This document shows positions 26,236-34,983 of a stretch of DNA of 64,000 bases, one piece after another (position 1 is the first letter of the stretch; the number at the start of each line of letters is the position of its first letter). The notes beneath the pieces were generated by a model. The model was not told where the DNA came from, did not search any database, and worked only from the letters and a program-made list of their open reading frames with translations. The stretch covers positions 1 to 64,000 of the forward strand of contig JAZUPH010000080.1 of the NCBI GenBank assembly GCA_045605145.1, written 5' to 3'. This DNA is from CAMNAO01 sp045605145. Lineage in GTDB: Bacteria; Bacillota; Clostridia; Oscillospirales; Oscillospiraceae. The position numbers and the translations under genes are program-made.

Positions 26236-27681
26236 TCAGAAATCGCTGATGTCCATCAGCATGCCCGGATGCTCCTCGGTATAGTCCATGAGACGGACAT
26301 GCAGGTCATCGACCAGCATATCGTCCGTGCGCATACCCTCGTTGTCGAAGTGCATGGCCTTGGGGCAGTCGGCAGTGAACAGCGGCCACTCTGGCAGCCC
26401 CTCTTCGTTGGGGTCGCCGGTCCTGGCGAAATTGGTCCAGTAGCGCATCATGGCGTCGGAGATAACCTCATCCAGGTCGTCATGGCCCCGCTCCTGATCG
26501 CGATAGGTACCGAAGAAGTAGGGAATGTCGCTGCTGTGAGGTACGGTGCCGGGGCGGTACATGGGACCCTTGCGCTCACCAACGCGCTCTTTCTCGAAAT
26601 AGAAAGTGCGGATTGGCTTTCTGCCGGTCTTTATATTATGGCGGCCCCATGCAAAGCCGGGGATAAGGCTGAAGGGACGGATGGAGGTGAAGCCCTCGGG
26701 CAGGGACTGCTGCACCTTGCGGCTGAACATCCAGTCATCGCCGGAGACGGTGCCGCAGATGACATCGGCGTCCAGATTGTAGTCGCCGTTTGCTATCATT
26801 ACGCCCGGGACGTCGGGCAGCATATAGCCGTCAATATAGGGCTGGAACACGCCAACAATTCGGCCGGTCTCGTAGGTTTCAAGGAACTTCTTGCCCGCAT
26901 CGTTGAGCTTTTCGGTCAGCTCCACAGGGTCGCAGGCCATGAGGTCATCCTCAGTCCAGCCAAGGGCGTCAAGGCTGCCCTGGCACAGGCGCTTATACTC
27001 ATCGGCTGGGCGGACGGGATCGGCCTCATTAAGGCCGCCGCCGGAATGCACCACGGCACGGCGCACCATGTGGCGGGTGACAGGCGAACAAAGCATCATG
27101 CGCACGGAAACACCGCCGGCGGACTGTCCGTAGACGAGGATGCGCTCCGGGTCGCCGCCAAAGGCAGCGATATTTTCATACACCCACTTCAGAGCGAAGC
27201 CCTGATCCATCACGCCGAAGTTGCCGCTGCGCTCACCCCATGAGGGCAGGGCAAAGTAGCCCAGAGGGCCAAGGCGATAGTTGACGGTAACGGCGACCAC
27301 GCCCCGCTGTGCCATATAATGGCCCCAGAACTCGGGTGAAGCGGCGTTGCCGCCCTGGAATCCGCCGCCATAGATCCAGAACATGACGGGCAGCTTTTCG
27401 TCCGTACTTTCAGCCGGTGTCCAGACGTTCAGATACAGGCAGTCCTCGCTGACATTCATCTTCTGCGCCGGGCTGTGTGCCATGCGGCTGAGCTGGATGG
27501 GAGCGGGGCTGTAGCTGTCGCACAGCAGCTCCCCTTCCCAGGGGTCGGTCTCGACCGGTGCCTTAAAGCGCAGCTCACCAACAGGGGGCTTTGCAAAGGG
27601 TACACCCTTAAACACGGTGCAGCCCTTCTCTTCAACGCCCACAAGGGCGCCGTACTTGGTCAGTGCTTTTGTAATGCTCAT
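26236..27681 (-). CDS. Type B carboxylesterase
   Basis: The 481-residue alpha/beta hydrolase carries NVWTPAESTDEKLPVMFWIYGGGF (oxyanion loop at GGG 105-107), VNYRLGPLGYFALPSWGE, and the nucleophile elbow YGQSAGG with Ser187. The catalytic His is probably in TVPHSSDIPYFF. The fold is the cholinesterase/lipase type; bacterial members hydrolyse esters of plant or xenobiotic origin, so no substrate can be named. There is no signal peptide. GGAGGAG precedes the ATG at 27681; an earlier frame start has none. The gene diverges from the acidic-tailed hydrolase gene. Confidence 0.92.
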   Translation of the reverse strand: MSITKALTKYGALVGVEEKGCTVFKGVPFAKPPVGELRFKAPVETDPWEGELLCDSYSPAPIQLSRMAHSPAQKMNVSEDCLYLNVWTPAESTDEKLPVMFWIYGGGFQGGNAASPEFWGHYMAQRGVVAVTVNYRLGPLGYFALPSWGERSGNFGVMDQGFALKWVYENIAAFGGDPERILVYGQSAGGVSVRMMLCSPVTRHMVRRAVVHSGGGLNEADPVRPADEYKRLCQGSLDALGWTEDDLMACDPVELTEKLNDAGKKFLETYETGRIVGVFQPYIDGYMLPDVPGVMIANGDYNLDADVICGTVSGDDWMFSRKVQQSLPEGFTSIRPFSLIPGFAWGRHNIKTGRKPIRTFYFEKERVGERKGPMYRPGTVPHSSDIPYFFGTYRDQERGHDDLDEVISDAMMRYWTNFARTGDPNEEGLPEWPLFTADCPKAMHFDNEGMRTDDMLVDDLHVRLMDYTEEHPGMLMDISDF

Positions 27682-27721
27682 GTGCTCCTCCGCAATATTA
27701 AATATTAGATAATGTACCTTA

Positions 27722-27750
27722 AGATTAGCACCGCCATGCACAAAAGTCAA
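27722..27750 (-). promoter_or_regulatory. Promoter of the carboxylesterase gene
   Basis: TTGACT (27750-27745), 17 bases, and TAATCT (27727-27722) lie on the minus strand about 40 bases before the ATG. Confidence 0.65.
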
Positions 27751-27783
27751 TCGGGATGATATTATTTGTTAACAGCTTTCGCC

Positions 27784-27812
27784 TTGACAAGGCGTACGGC
27801 AAAAGCTATATT
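27784..27812 (+). promoter_or_regulatory. Promoter of the acidic-tailed hydrolase gene
   Basis: TTGACA (27784-27789), 17 bases, and TATATT (27807-27812) lie 33 bases before the ATG. Confidence 0.88.
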
Positions 27813-27844
27813 ATTCTTCAGTACCACAAATTGCGAGGTAAAAC

Positions 27845-29029
27845 ATGAAATTTCTTTATGCAGTTCTGATATTTTTTGGCATGATAGCCCTGCTGTACGG
27901 CGGCGGTTTTCTTGTGTTCAGATCCGTATTCCCCCGGGATAAGGCGCCGGAGAAGACGCTGGAGCGTTTTTTGAAGAGAATGCGCAAGCGCGGCAAGGGG
28001 CACATCGCCGACCGCGTCCAAAAGGATATGTCATGGCTGGATGAGAACGGGTACGAAGAGGTCAGCTTTGACAGCTTTGACAAGAAAAAGCTCTTCGCCC
28101 GCTTTTATAAAAATCCCCAGCCCTGCGGCAAGACCATTGTGCTGGTGCACGGGTACAGGAGCTCTGCCGCTTTCGATTTCGGCAGTGTCTGCCCCTTCCT
28201 GTTCTCACTGGGCTGCAATCTGCTGGCCATTGACCAGCGCGCCCACGGCAAAAGTGAGGGCGAGTACTGCACACTGGGCGTTGCCGAGCGTTTTGACGCC
28301 ATCGGATGGGCCGATTGGGTCAAAGAAAACCTTGGTGAGGACGAGGGCGTTATCCTCTACGGCGCATCAATGGGCGCAACTTCTGTCCTGCTGGCAAGCG
28401 GCGAGGTGGACGAGCTGCCCGAAAATGTCATCGGCGTCATTGCCGACAGTGCATACATAGGCCCCATGATGGAGCTTACTCTGGTGCTGAGGAAGAAGCA
28501 TATCCCCTCCGGCATGCTTATGAACATTGTCGAGCTGTTCTGTATGCTCAAGGGCCGCTTCTCAATGAAAGACTGCACCACCACTAACGCCATGCCCCAC
28601 TGCATGGCCCCGGTACTTTTCCTCCACGGTGAGGCAGACCGGCTGGTTCCCCATGACGACAGCCGCATCAACTATGAACAGTGCGCTGCCCGCAGCGAGT
28701 TTTTGCTCATTCCCGATGCCGAGCATACCCGCGGCTTCATCACCGATGAGGAAACCTGCTCTGAGGCTATTGCAGCCTTCATCGAATCGCTGGAGGGTCC
28801 CCCCTCACCCGAGCGCGAGCTGCGCAAAGCCGAGCTTCCTGCCGATGACGACGATTACGAGTACGACGATGATGAGTATGAGTACGACGACGATGAGGAT
28901 GAGGAGGAAGAGGAACTGGACGACGGGGACGATGAGTACGAGGATGATGACGACGAAGACGATGATGAGTATGATGAGTATGACGACGATGAGTACGAAG
29001 ACGATGACGGATACGACGAGGATGAATAA
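27845..29029 (+). CDS. Membrane-anchored alpha/beta hydrolase with acidic C-terminal tail
   Basis: The 394-residue protein starts with a membrane anchor (about residues 4-28). The hydrolase core has KTIVLVHGYRSS near 97, the nucleophile elbow LYGASMGA with Ser175, Asp265 in LHGEADRLVP, and His294 in DAEHTRGF, a complete catalytic triad of the peptidase S9/YqkD-like type. Residues 334-394 are an unbroken run of Asp, Glu and Tyr with a few Gly and Leu, not shared by ordinary family members. The tail could bind cations or a basic partner, but this is inference. GAGGT precedes the ATG and a clean terminator follows. Confidence 0.85.
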   Translation: MKFLYAVLIFFGMIALLYGGGFLVFRSVFPRDKAPEKTLERFLKRMRKRGKGHIADRVQKDMSWLDENGYEEVSFDSFDKKKLFARFYKNPQPCGKTIVLVHGYRSSAAFDFGSVCPFLFSLGCNLLAIDQRAHGKSEGEYCTLGVAERFDAIGWADWVKENLGEDEGVILYGASMGATSVLLASGEVDELPENVIGVIADSAYIGPMMELTLVLRKKHIPSGMLMNIVELFCMLKGRFSMKDCTTTNAMPHCMAPVLFLHGEADRLVPHDDSRINYEQCAARSEFLLIPDAEHTRGFITDEETCSEAIAAFIESLEGPPSPERELRKAELPADDDDYEYDDDEYEYDDDEDEEEEELDDGDDEYEDDDDEDDDEYDEYDDDEYEDDDGYDEDE

Positions 29030-29060
29030 ATCCCCGATATAATTTAATACATAAAGCAGA

Positions 29061-29088
29061 AGCAGCCGCTATACAGCGGCTGCTTTTT
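29061..29088 (+). terminator. Terminator after the hydrolase gene
   Basis: AGCAGCCGCT and AGCGGCTGCT form a near-perfect stem followed by TTTTT. It may also serve the convergent ispA operon on the other strand. Confidence 0.88.
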
Positions 29089-29128
29089 AATATGGTTTTA
29101 AATGCACTATACAGCACCCGACGGTGTG

Positions 29129-30022
29129 TCAGTTATCCCGTGCGGCAAGGTATTGTGCCAGCCAGCCAAGAAACGCAGGCTCTCTAAAGCCCCCAATGGC
29201 GGCGATGGCGCGGTCGGTATGCTCCCGGACCGCCTTCTGAGCGGCATCCAGCCCCATAAGGCTTGCAAATGTGGGCTTGCCCCGGGCGGCATCACTGCCC
29301 ACATTTTTGCCCAGCACCGCATCGCTGGAAGTTATATCAAGAATATCGTCGCGGATCTGGAAGGCAAGGCCGATGCCGTCGGCATATTCGCGGGCGGCCG
29401 CCAGCTCCTGCTCACTGCCGCCGGCGGCAATGACGCCCATCTGGCAGGCGGCGCTTATAAGGGCGGCGGTTTTGTGCCGCTGTATGGCGCGCAGACCGGC
29501 AAGGTCGGGAGAGACCGTCTCCGCCGCCATATCCAGATACTGACCGGCGCACATACCCCGCTCCCCCGCCGCATCGGCAAGGCACAGTGCGGCTGCGGCC
29601 CGTCTGCCTGCGTCCAGCTTTGATGACAGGATGGTGGAAAAGGCCGCCGCCTGCAGCGCGTCACCGGCAAGAGTTGCCACGCACTCACCGTAGACCTTGT
29701 GGTTGGTGGGCTTTCCGCGGCGCAGGTCGTCATCGTCCATGCAGGGCAGGTCGTCATGTATCAGCGAATAGGCGTGGAGCATCTCCACCGCCGAGGCAAA
29801 GGGCAGCGCATCATCCGCGCTGCCGCCGCAGGCCTGACAGAAGGCCAGCACCAGCACGGCGCGCACGCGCTTGCCGCCGGCAAGCAGGCTGTAGCGCATG
29901 GCTTCACCAAGACCTGGGGCGGGTAGATCCGTTTTGAAGTACCCTTCAAGCGCCTGCTCCGCCGCGGCGCGCATAAGGTCAAATCGCTCACGCATATCCA
30001 TGGTGTCCGGCGCGCCCCTCAT
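29129..30022 (-). CDS. ispA: Farnesyl/geranyl diphosphate synthase
   Basis: IspA condenses isopentenyl and dimethylallyl diphosphates into C15 (or C10) prenyl diphosphate for quinone and undecaprenyl synthesis. The 297-residue protein shows GGKRVRAVLVL, the first aspartate motif DDLPCMDDDD at 90-99, GDALQAAAF, and the second motif QIRDDILDITS. It follows xseB with an ATGA overlap in the usual xseA-xseB-ispA order. The dxs gene that often follows is absent; a convergent hydrolase gene lies downstream. Confidence 0.94.
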   Translation of the reverse strand: MRGAPDTMDMRERFDLMRAAAEQALEGYFKTDLPAPGLGEAMRYSLLAGGKRVRAVLVLAFCQACGGSADDALPFASAVEMLHAYSLIHDDLPCMDDDDLRRGKPTNHKVYGECVATLAGDALQAAAFSTILSSKLDAGRRAAAALCLADAAGERGMCAGQYLDMAAETVSPDLAGLRAIQRHKTAALISAACQMGVIAAGGSEQELAAAREYADGIGLAFQIRDDILDITSSDAVLGKNVGSDAARGKPTFASLMGLDAAQKAVREHTDRAIAAIGGFREPAFLGWLAQYLAARDN

Positions 30023-30264
30023 ATTTCGTCAAGCTGGGGAAAAGGCAGCTCTTCAGGTGAGCCGTCCTCCCCTTTTCGGAGCATGACCACCTTCTGCTCT
30101 GCATTGTCCAGCAGCGCGGAGCAGCGGCGGATGAGGGCAGTGCCCTCTTCAAACAGGGCAAGAGACTGCTCAAGAGGGGCGTTACCCCGCTCAAGGAAGC
30201 GGACGATCTCTTCAAGGCGGCTCATAAGCTCTTCAAAGCTGCGGGTATCCTGTTTCTGTTCCAT
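30019..30264 (-). CDS. xseB: Exodeoxyribonuclease VII small subunit
   Basis: The 81-residue protein has the typical coiled-coil FEELMSRLEEIVRFLERGN, then the ALFEEGTALIRRCSALLDNAEQKV hallmark of XseB. It binds XseA to form exonuclease VII, which degrades single-stranded DNA. AAAGGAG precedes the ATG, and the stop overlaps the ispA start (ATGA). Confidence 0.95.
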   Translation of the reverse strand: MEQKQDTRSFEELMSRLEEIVRFLERGNAPLEQSLALFEEGTALIRRCSALLDNAEQKVVMLRKGEDGSPEELPFPQLDEI

Positions 30265-30266
30265 AA

Positions 30267-31475
30267 TTACTCCTTTATCACGTCGCCGCTGACCACGACG
30301 GGCACTGTGCCGTCGGAGAAGCGGAGTCTGAGTTCATCATCTTTTCTGAGCCCTTCGGCAGAGCTGACCACCTTGCCGCTCACATCCATGGCGGCGGTGT
30401 AGCCGCGGGAGAGCACCTTCAGCGGGCTGAGCGCGTCCAGCTTTGACGCAAGCTCAACATAGCGGCGGCTGTGCCGCTTTGTCAGATTAACCGCCGCGGC
30501 CTCAAGCCGCGCCTGCTGCCGGTCGAGAAGGACGCGCCTGTCATCGATCTGGCTCATGGGGTCGGTCATGACCCGGGATGAGGCGATGACACCGATGCGG
30601 TGCCGGTGGGTATTTATCCGCGTGCTGACAGCGCTGTAAATACTGTCACCGCAGGCCTTGAGGGCGGTATATATCTCCGCCTGATCGGGGACAGCCAGTT
30701 CCGCACCGTTGGACGGGGTGGCCGCGCGCAGATCGGCGGCAAAATCGGCGATGGTAAAGTCCGGCTCGTGACCCACGGCGGAAATGACCGGTATCTCCGA
30801 GGCGGCAATGGCCCGGGCGACCCGCTCATCATTGAAGCACCACAGATCCTCCATAGAGCCGCCGCCGCGGCCGCAGATGATAAGATCCGCCACCTGCCAG
30901 CGGTTGGCATAGCGCAGGGCACCGGCGATCTCGGCCGGGGCCTCGGCCCCCTGCACCCTTACGGGCAGGACCAGTACTTTGGCAAGGGGGAAGCGCTTTC
31001 TCAAAACGCGGATCACATCACGCACCGCCGCACCGGCGGAGGAGGTGATGACCGCGATCCGCTGGGGATACGGGGGCAGCGGCTTCTTATTCTCCGCGTC
31101 AAACAGACCCTCACGCCCCAGTTTGTCCTTAAGCTGCTGGAAGGCCAGATACAGCTCACCAATGCCGTCGGGCGTAAGCTCGGTCGCGTACATCTGATAC
31201 GCGCCGTCACGGGGATAGACGGATATGCGGCCGCAGCAAAGTACCTTCATGCCGTTTTCCGGCTTGAAGCGCAGCTTGGTCGCCGCCGTTTTGAACATGA
31301 CGCAGCGCAGGGTACCCTCCGGGTCCTTCATGGAGAAATAGTGGTGGCCCGAGGGGTAGACCTTATAGTTTGACAGCTCGCCGCGCACCCACACGCGGGC
31401 GAGTTGTCTGTCGCTTTCAATAAGGCCCTTAATGCGATTATTCAGTTCCGATACCGAATAAATGATCTCATCCAT
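30267..31475 (-). CDS. xseA: Exodeoxyribonuclease VII large subunit
   Basis: The 402 residues contain an N-terminal OB fold (YSVSELNNRIKGLIESD through LRCVMFKTA), the catalytic region PQRIAVITSSAGAAVRDVIRV, GRGGGSMEDLWCFNDE and SAVGHEPDFTIADFAAD. It is the nuclease subunit of exonuclease VII. The ATG overlaps the stop of the TsaD-like gene by 8 bases, and xseB starts 2 bases after its own stop. Length is a little short of 440-450 residue relatives because the coiled-coil part is reduced. Confidence 0.96.
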   Translation of the reverse strand: MDEIIYSVSELNNRIKGLIESDRQLARVWVRGELSNYKVYPSGHHYFSMKDPEGTLRCVMFKTAATKLRFKPENGMKVLCCGRISVYPRDGAYQMYATELTPDGIGELYLAFQQLKDKLGREGLFDAENKKPLPPYPQRIAVITSSAGAAVRDVIRVLRKRFPLAKVLVLPVRVQGAEAPAEIAGALRYANRWQVADLIICGRGGGSMEDLWCFNDERVARAIAASEIPVISAVGHEPDFTIADFAADLRAATPSNGAELAVPDQAEIYTALKACGDSIYSAVSTRINTHRHRIGVIASSRVMTDPMSQIDDRRVLLDRQQARLEAAAVNLTKRHSRRYVELASKLDALSPLKVLSRGYTAAMDVSGKVVSSAEGLRKDDELRLRFSDGTVPVVVSGDVIKE

Positions 31476-32385
31476 TTAAGTTCACCGCGCGCCAGGTGAG
31501 TATGGCGCAGCCCATAGAATTATCTGTGGAATACTGGGGCTGGGCAAAGCAACCGTCAGGTATCCGCTGTCTTAAAAGGGAGTTGGAGGCCACGCCGCCG
31601 GAGTAAAGCACCGGCAGGTCGCCGAATTTCTCCCGCGCCTGTTTCGTCGCAGCGATTACCAGGGCGGCGAGAGATTCAAGCACGAAGCGGGCGACGGTCT
31701 CAGGACTGTCCCCGTCACTGACGCGCTGCTTCATCTTATGCTCAAGGCCGGAGAGGGAAAAATGCAGGTCGCGCACCTTGGGCACCCAGGGCTTGACCGG
31801 CTGGGACCTTTGGCTCAGTACGTCCAGCTCGCGCCCGGAGGGGAAGCGCAGGCCGAGAAGCTGGCCGGCGCGGTCGATAAGCTGACCGGCGGACACATCA
31901 TCGGTACCACCAACTATCTCACACTTGACGGCAACGCCCATAGGCTCAACATACAAAAGCTCGGTCGTGCCGCCGGAAAGGTGCCATGCAAGGTGGGGCA
32001 TGTCCAAAAGTTCAATATGCCCACTGGACCATGCGGCGGCGGCGATATGCCCCTGCTGATGGGAAAAGCCGTGGAAGGGCACGCCCAGCACATGGGCAAG
32101 CACCTGCGCCTGCGCCACTCCGGCAAGGAAGCAGGGCATATACGAACCCTCAATCTCCCTTGGAGCAGTGCTGGCACCCACGGCGGCAATGGAGCCGCTG
32201 TCGATGTCCAGCGCCTTGACTATCTCAGGCAAACGCTTCACATGGGAAAACAGGGCCTCAGATTGCCTGAGCCCCAGTTCCCCCTCTTTTACATCAAGCA
32301 GACGACCCGAATTAACGCCCTTTTCACCGTCAAACCACGCACAGGATGTGGTGTAGTTACTGGTGTCAAAGCCGACGGTGATCAT
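31468..32385 (-). CDS. Short TsaD/Kae1-family paralogue
   Basis: The 305-residue protein has the ASKHA fold of TsaD: GFDTSNYTTSCA at the start, the metal-binding HQQGH at 109-113, HLSGGTTELLYV, and YSGGVASNSLL near the C-terminus. TsaD makes threonylcarbamoyladenosine on tRNA, but true TsaD has about 335 residues. This shorter form, lodged between nusB and xseA in Clostridia, is usually annotated as O-sialoglycoprotein endopeptidase and has no known role. It overlaps nusB (ATGA) and xseA (8 bases), so it is co-translated with a nuclease and an antitermination factor. Confidence 0.75.
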   Translation of the reverse strand: MITVGFDTSNYTTSCAWFDGEKGVNSGRLLDVKEGELGLRQSEALFSHVKRLPEIVKALDIDSGSIAAVGASTAPREIEGSYMPCFLAGVAQAQVLAHVLGVPFHGFSHQQGHIAAAAWSSGHIELLDMPHLAWHLSGGTTELLYVEPMGVAVKCEIVGGTDDVSAGQLIDRAGQLLGLRFPSGRELDVLSQRSQPVKPWVPKVRDLHFSLSGLEHKMKQRVSDGDSPETVARFVLESLAALVIAATKQAREKFGDLPVLYSGGVASNSLLRQRIPDGCFAQPQYSTDNSMGCAILTWRAVNLNG

Positions 32386-32846
32386 GCCTGTCCCGCCTTT
32401 TCACCGCGGATAAAGCCGCCCAAAACGCCGTTTACGAAGCGCACCGTCTCCGGCTCTTCATACTTCTTGGCAAGCTCAACGGCCGCATTGATGGCGGCGG
32501 CGTCGGGGATGTCGTCCATATAAAGCACCTCGTACATGGCGGTCTTGATAACCGCCACGGCGGAACGGGTGATGCGGGAGAAGTTCCATCCGTGGGCATA
32601 GCGCTCAATATATCCGTCCAGCTCGGCAGAATGCTCATACAGGCCGGTCACAAGACGGCTTATGTAGAGCTTCTCATCGTCCCCGGGAATGTCGGTAAAT
32701 ATCTCATCCTCATCCGCGAGGGTGGCATAGTATTCGGGGTCGAAAATCTCATCCAGCAGCTCCTGCGCGCTGCGTCCGTTGGCGGCCATGCCGTAGCACA
32801 GGCGCACTGCCAGTTCGCGGGCGCCAAGTCTGTTCATTCGTGCCAT
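32382..32846 (-). CDS. nusB: Transcription antitermination factor NusB
   Basis: NusB with S10 binds boxA RNA in rRNA antitermination. The 154-residue helical protein has GARELAVRLCYGMA at the start and SRITRSAVAVIKTAMYEVLYMDDIP, then NAAVELAKKYEEPETVRFVNGVLG, the NusB C-terminal signature. It lies in the usual place between yqhY and the xse genes. Confidence 0.95.
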   Translation of the reverse strand: MARMNRLGARELAVRLCYGMAANGRSAQELLDEIFDPEYYATLADEDEIFTDIPGDDEKLYISRLVTGLYEHSAELDGYIERYAHGWNFSRITRSAVAVIKTAMYEVLYMDDIPDAAAINAAVELAKKYEEPETVRFVNGVLGGFIRGEKAGQA

Positions 32847-32865
32847 ATCTTATACCTGTACCCGA

Positions 32866-33234
32866 TTATTTGTCGAAAACGATGCCGCAGATATTCACAT
32901 TGACCTTAGCGGCCATCTGGCCGGTGCCGGCCTCAACAGCGGCGGAGACGTTCTTCTGAACATTCTCGCCCACTTCCTGCAGGGCGTAGCCGGACAGAAC
33001 CTGAACAAACACCTCAACAGCCACACCCTCGGCTGTTTTAACAAGGCGGACGCCCTTGTTGATGGGCTTCTTGGAGAACATACCGGCGATCTCACTGCCA
33101 AGAGAGGAGGCCATCTCCGCAACGCCCTCGGTTTCGAGAGCGGCGTTGGCCGCGATTCTGGCAACAACATCCTCAGAAATGTTGATGGTGCCCTTATCCT
33201 CGGGATAGGAAATATATTCTTTGACTTCTGCCAT
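32866..33234 (-). CDS. yqhY: Asp23/Gls24-family envelope stress protein (YqhY-like)
   Basis: The 122-residue soluble protein has the Asp23 signature: GTINISEDVVARIAANAALETEGVA, then GVRLVKTAEGVAVEVFVQV and VQKNVSAAVEAGTG. YqhY-type members lie next to nusB and are linked to acetyl-CoA carboxylase control and envelope homeostasis in Bacillus. AAGGAG lies nine bases before the ATG at 33234; an earlier in-frame start has none. A TACAAT -10 box lies upstream near 33274, with a weak -35. Confidence 0.88.
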   Translation of the reverse strand: MAEVKEYISYPEDKGTINISEDVVARIAANAALETEGVAEMASSLGSEIAGMFSKKPINKGVRLVKTAEGVAVEVFVQVLSGYALQEVGENVQKNVSAAVEAGTGQMAAKVNVNICGIVFDK

Positions 33235-33300
33235 TATTATTTGCTCCTTCCATTCATAATGGGTCATCATATTGTATCACATCCGGATGGAAAAATAAAC

Positions 33301-33340
33301 AACAGCTTGCAGAAAAATTGAAAATTTCCGCAAGCTGCCG
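33301..33340 (-). terminator. Terminator of the spoIIIA operon
   Basis: CAGCTTGC and GCAAGCTG form an 8-bp perfect stem around an A/T-rich loop, and on the minus strand TTGTTTATTTTT follows. It separates spoIIIAH from the yqhY-nusB-xse operon. Confidence 0.8.
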
Positions 33341-33351
33341 CCTGGATTATT

Positions 33352-33948
33352 TCATTTTATCTCAACGATCCTGATCTGCTGGGCGTCATAGTCCGTCTGC
33401 TCAAGGATGACATCGGTGATTTTTGCCACCGCCGCATCTGAAAGCCCCTCTGTGGGCGCGGGTACGGTGACGCTGATCCGGTCGGCAGTCATGTAGACCA
33501 CGCAGTCCTCAAAGCCCCGCGCCATGATGAGATTTTCTATGTCCGCCTCCTGCATGGTCCACTGGGCTATATCCATGATCTGAAGGGTGGCGGTCTCAAT
33601 AAACTCGTCAGACGCCTCGGAAGTGCTGCAGGCCACCTGAAGGGTCTGGGTGGCTTCGTCACGGGCCTGGCTTCGGGCAAGGCGCACGGCGGCAAAGTAT
33701 TCGGTATAGTCGCTGCTGATCTCCACATCTGTCTCAAGGGTCTGGGTGGTCTGGGGCGCAAAGTAAAGCCCGGCCTGCTCCTCACTGTCCGTCTGGCTGA
33801 CGGCTATGACCTGTGCGGCGCTGCCTGTGTCGGCGGTATCCTCCTGCTGGCCGCTGTCCTTCTGCCCGAAGGACCAGTTCAGATAGACGGCGACGCAGAC
33901 GAAGAACAGTACACCAAGGATGATTGCATTCTTTTTTACGATTTTCAT
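33352..33948 (-). CDS. spoIIIAH: Stage III sporulation protein AH
   Basis: SpoIIIAH is the mother-cell ring protein that meets SpoIIQ across the forespore space. The 198-residue protein has an N-terminal membrane helix (about 7-26), a charged linker, and a C-terminal ring-building YscJ/FliF-like domain (SRDEATQTLQVACSTSEAS to YDAQQIRIVEIK). GGGAGG precedes the ATG. It closes the operon. Confidence 0.93.
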   Translation of the reverse strand: MKIVKKNAIILGVLFFVCVAVYLNWSFGQKDSGQQEDTADTGSAAQVIAVSQTDSEEQAGLYFAPQTTQTLETDVEISSDYTEYFAAVRLARSQARDEATQTLQVACSTSEASDEFIETATLQIMDIAQWTMQEADIENLIMARGFEDCVVYMTADRISVTVPAPTEGLSDAAVAKITDVILEQTDYDAQQIRIVEIK

Positions 33949-33958
33949 GATATCCTCC

Positions 33959-34495
33959 CTAACTTTTCATTTTAAGTACAGATATGCTGTCAGCACCCAG
34001 CCCTGTGAGCGCTGAGATAGCCTGTGTTATCATCAGGCGCACCGTGGGGCTGTCTGCACCCTGGGCAAGCACCACAGCACCGCGGTATCTGGCGCAGTTT
34101 ACGCTGCTGACCACCGCCTGCTGAGTCTGGCTGCCGGCAGATACGATGACGGTCGTACTGCCGCCGGAATCCACATCGGCGGCGTACACCGTCTCATCCC
34201 GGGTGTCAAGGGACAGCATCACCCGCACCTCTCCCGCGCCGTCGATGGCTGAGAGAAGCTGCGCCAGCATTTGTTCCGTCTCGTATAGGCTGCGTTCATC
34301 ACCGGTCTCAGTGCCGCCGCTGTCGCCGGTTCCGCCGCTCTGCCCGGTGGGGGTTTGCGCCGGGGTATCGGCCTCCTCCCCCTTGCCGGGAAGCATCAGC
34401 AGCACCAGGCCAAGGGCAAGCAGGATGAACACGGCGGCATTTTTGCGCAGCATGGCGACCAGCCGCTTTGTCCAATCGGATAGTCCGTCTGTCAT
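33959..34495 (-). CDS. spoIIIAG: Stage III sporulation protein AG
   Basis: The 178-residue protein has one N-terminal membrane helix (about 15-35, NAAVFILLALGLVLLMLPG), a Gly/Thr-rich linker and a ring-building domain ending in RLMITQAISALTGLGADSISVLKMK. SpoIIIAG forms a large ring in the mother-cell membrane of the feeding-tube complex. It overlaps spoIIIAF (ATGA). The Gly/Thr/Asp-rich linker of about 25 residues is unremarkable for the family. Confidence 0.92.
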   Translation of the reverse strand: MTDGLSDWTKRLVAMLRKNAAVFILLALGLVLLMLPGKGEEADTPAQTPTGQSGGTGDSGGTETGDERSLYETEQMLAQLLSAIDGAGEVRVMLSLDTRDETVYAADVDSGGSTTVIVSAGSQTQQAVVSSVNCARYRGAVVLAQGADSPTVRLMITQAISALTGLGADSISVLKMKS

Positions 34496-34983
34496 GTTCC
34501 GCTTTGCTCCTCCTGTGTAGTCCAGTGCTGTCCGGATGCGGGTATGCCCAGATTAGCCTCGATCCAGGCGCTCAGCTCACGGCGCTGCCCTTCGGTATAT
34601 CCACCCTCAACTGTGCAGGCGTAGGGCACCCAGTATCCCTGTGTGTTCCATGAGGCGCTGACAGAACATTCAATATCCATACCAAGCGCCTGTGCTTTGT
34701 CCAATATATATGCCGCGCACTGCCGCTGTATGACAAGGCGGGTCATGGCGCGGCTGCTGTCCTCGCCGTTTTGTGCAAGCTGCTGCCCCTGAAGGCGGTA
34801 CTCCTCAAGGCGCAGTGCGTAGCTGTCCCAATCGAAGCCCAGGCCGAGGCTGAGTATGCCCGATACGATGACGAAGGAGCACACGGTTTTAAGCGCCTTC
34901 TTCGCCGCCCCCTCAGGGCACAGTGCCATCGCCGCCGCGCACAGCATGGACAGCCCGCAAAGCCGCAATATCCAGCCGCTCAT
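34492..34983 (-). CDS. spoIIIAF: Stage III sporulation protein AF
   Basis: The 163-residue protein has two N-terminal hydrophobic segments (about 5-25 and 30-48), then a soluble domain with QLAQNGEDSSRAMTRLVIQRQCAAYILDKAQALG. The order between spoIIIAE and spoIIIAG, the ATGA overlaps on both sides and the topology identify it. SpoIIIAF is a ring-domain membrane component of the channel. Confidence 0.88.
   Translation of the reverse strand: MSGWILRLCGLSMLCAAAMALCPEGAAKKALKTVCSFVIVSGILSLGLGFDWDSYALRLEEYRLQGQQLAQNGEDSSRAMTRLVIQRQCAAYILDKAQALGMDIECSVSASWNTQGYWVPYACTVEGGYTEGQRRELSAWIEANLGIPASGQHWTTQEEQSGT

Noticed and set aside
29061..29088. Hairpin after the hydrolase gene considered as a separate ispA-specific terminator
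   Set aside because: The minus-strand sequence after the stem is only moderately T-rich; it is recorded once as the terminator of the plus-strand gene.
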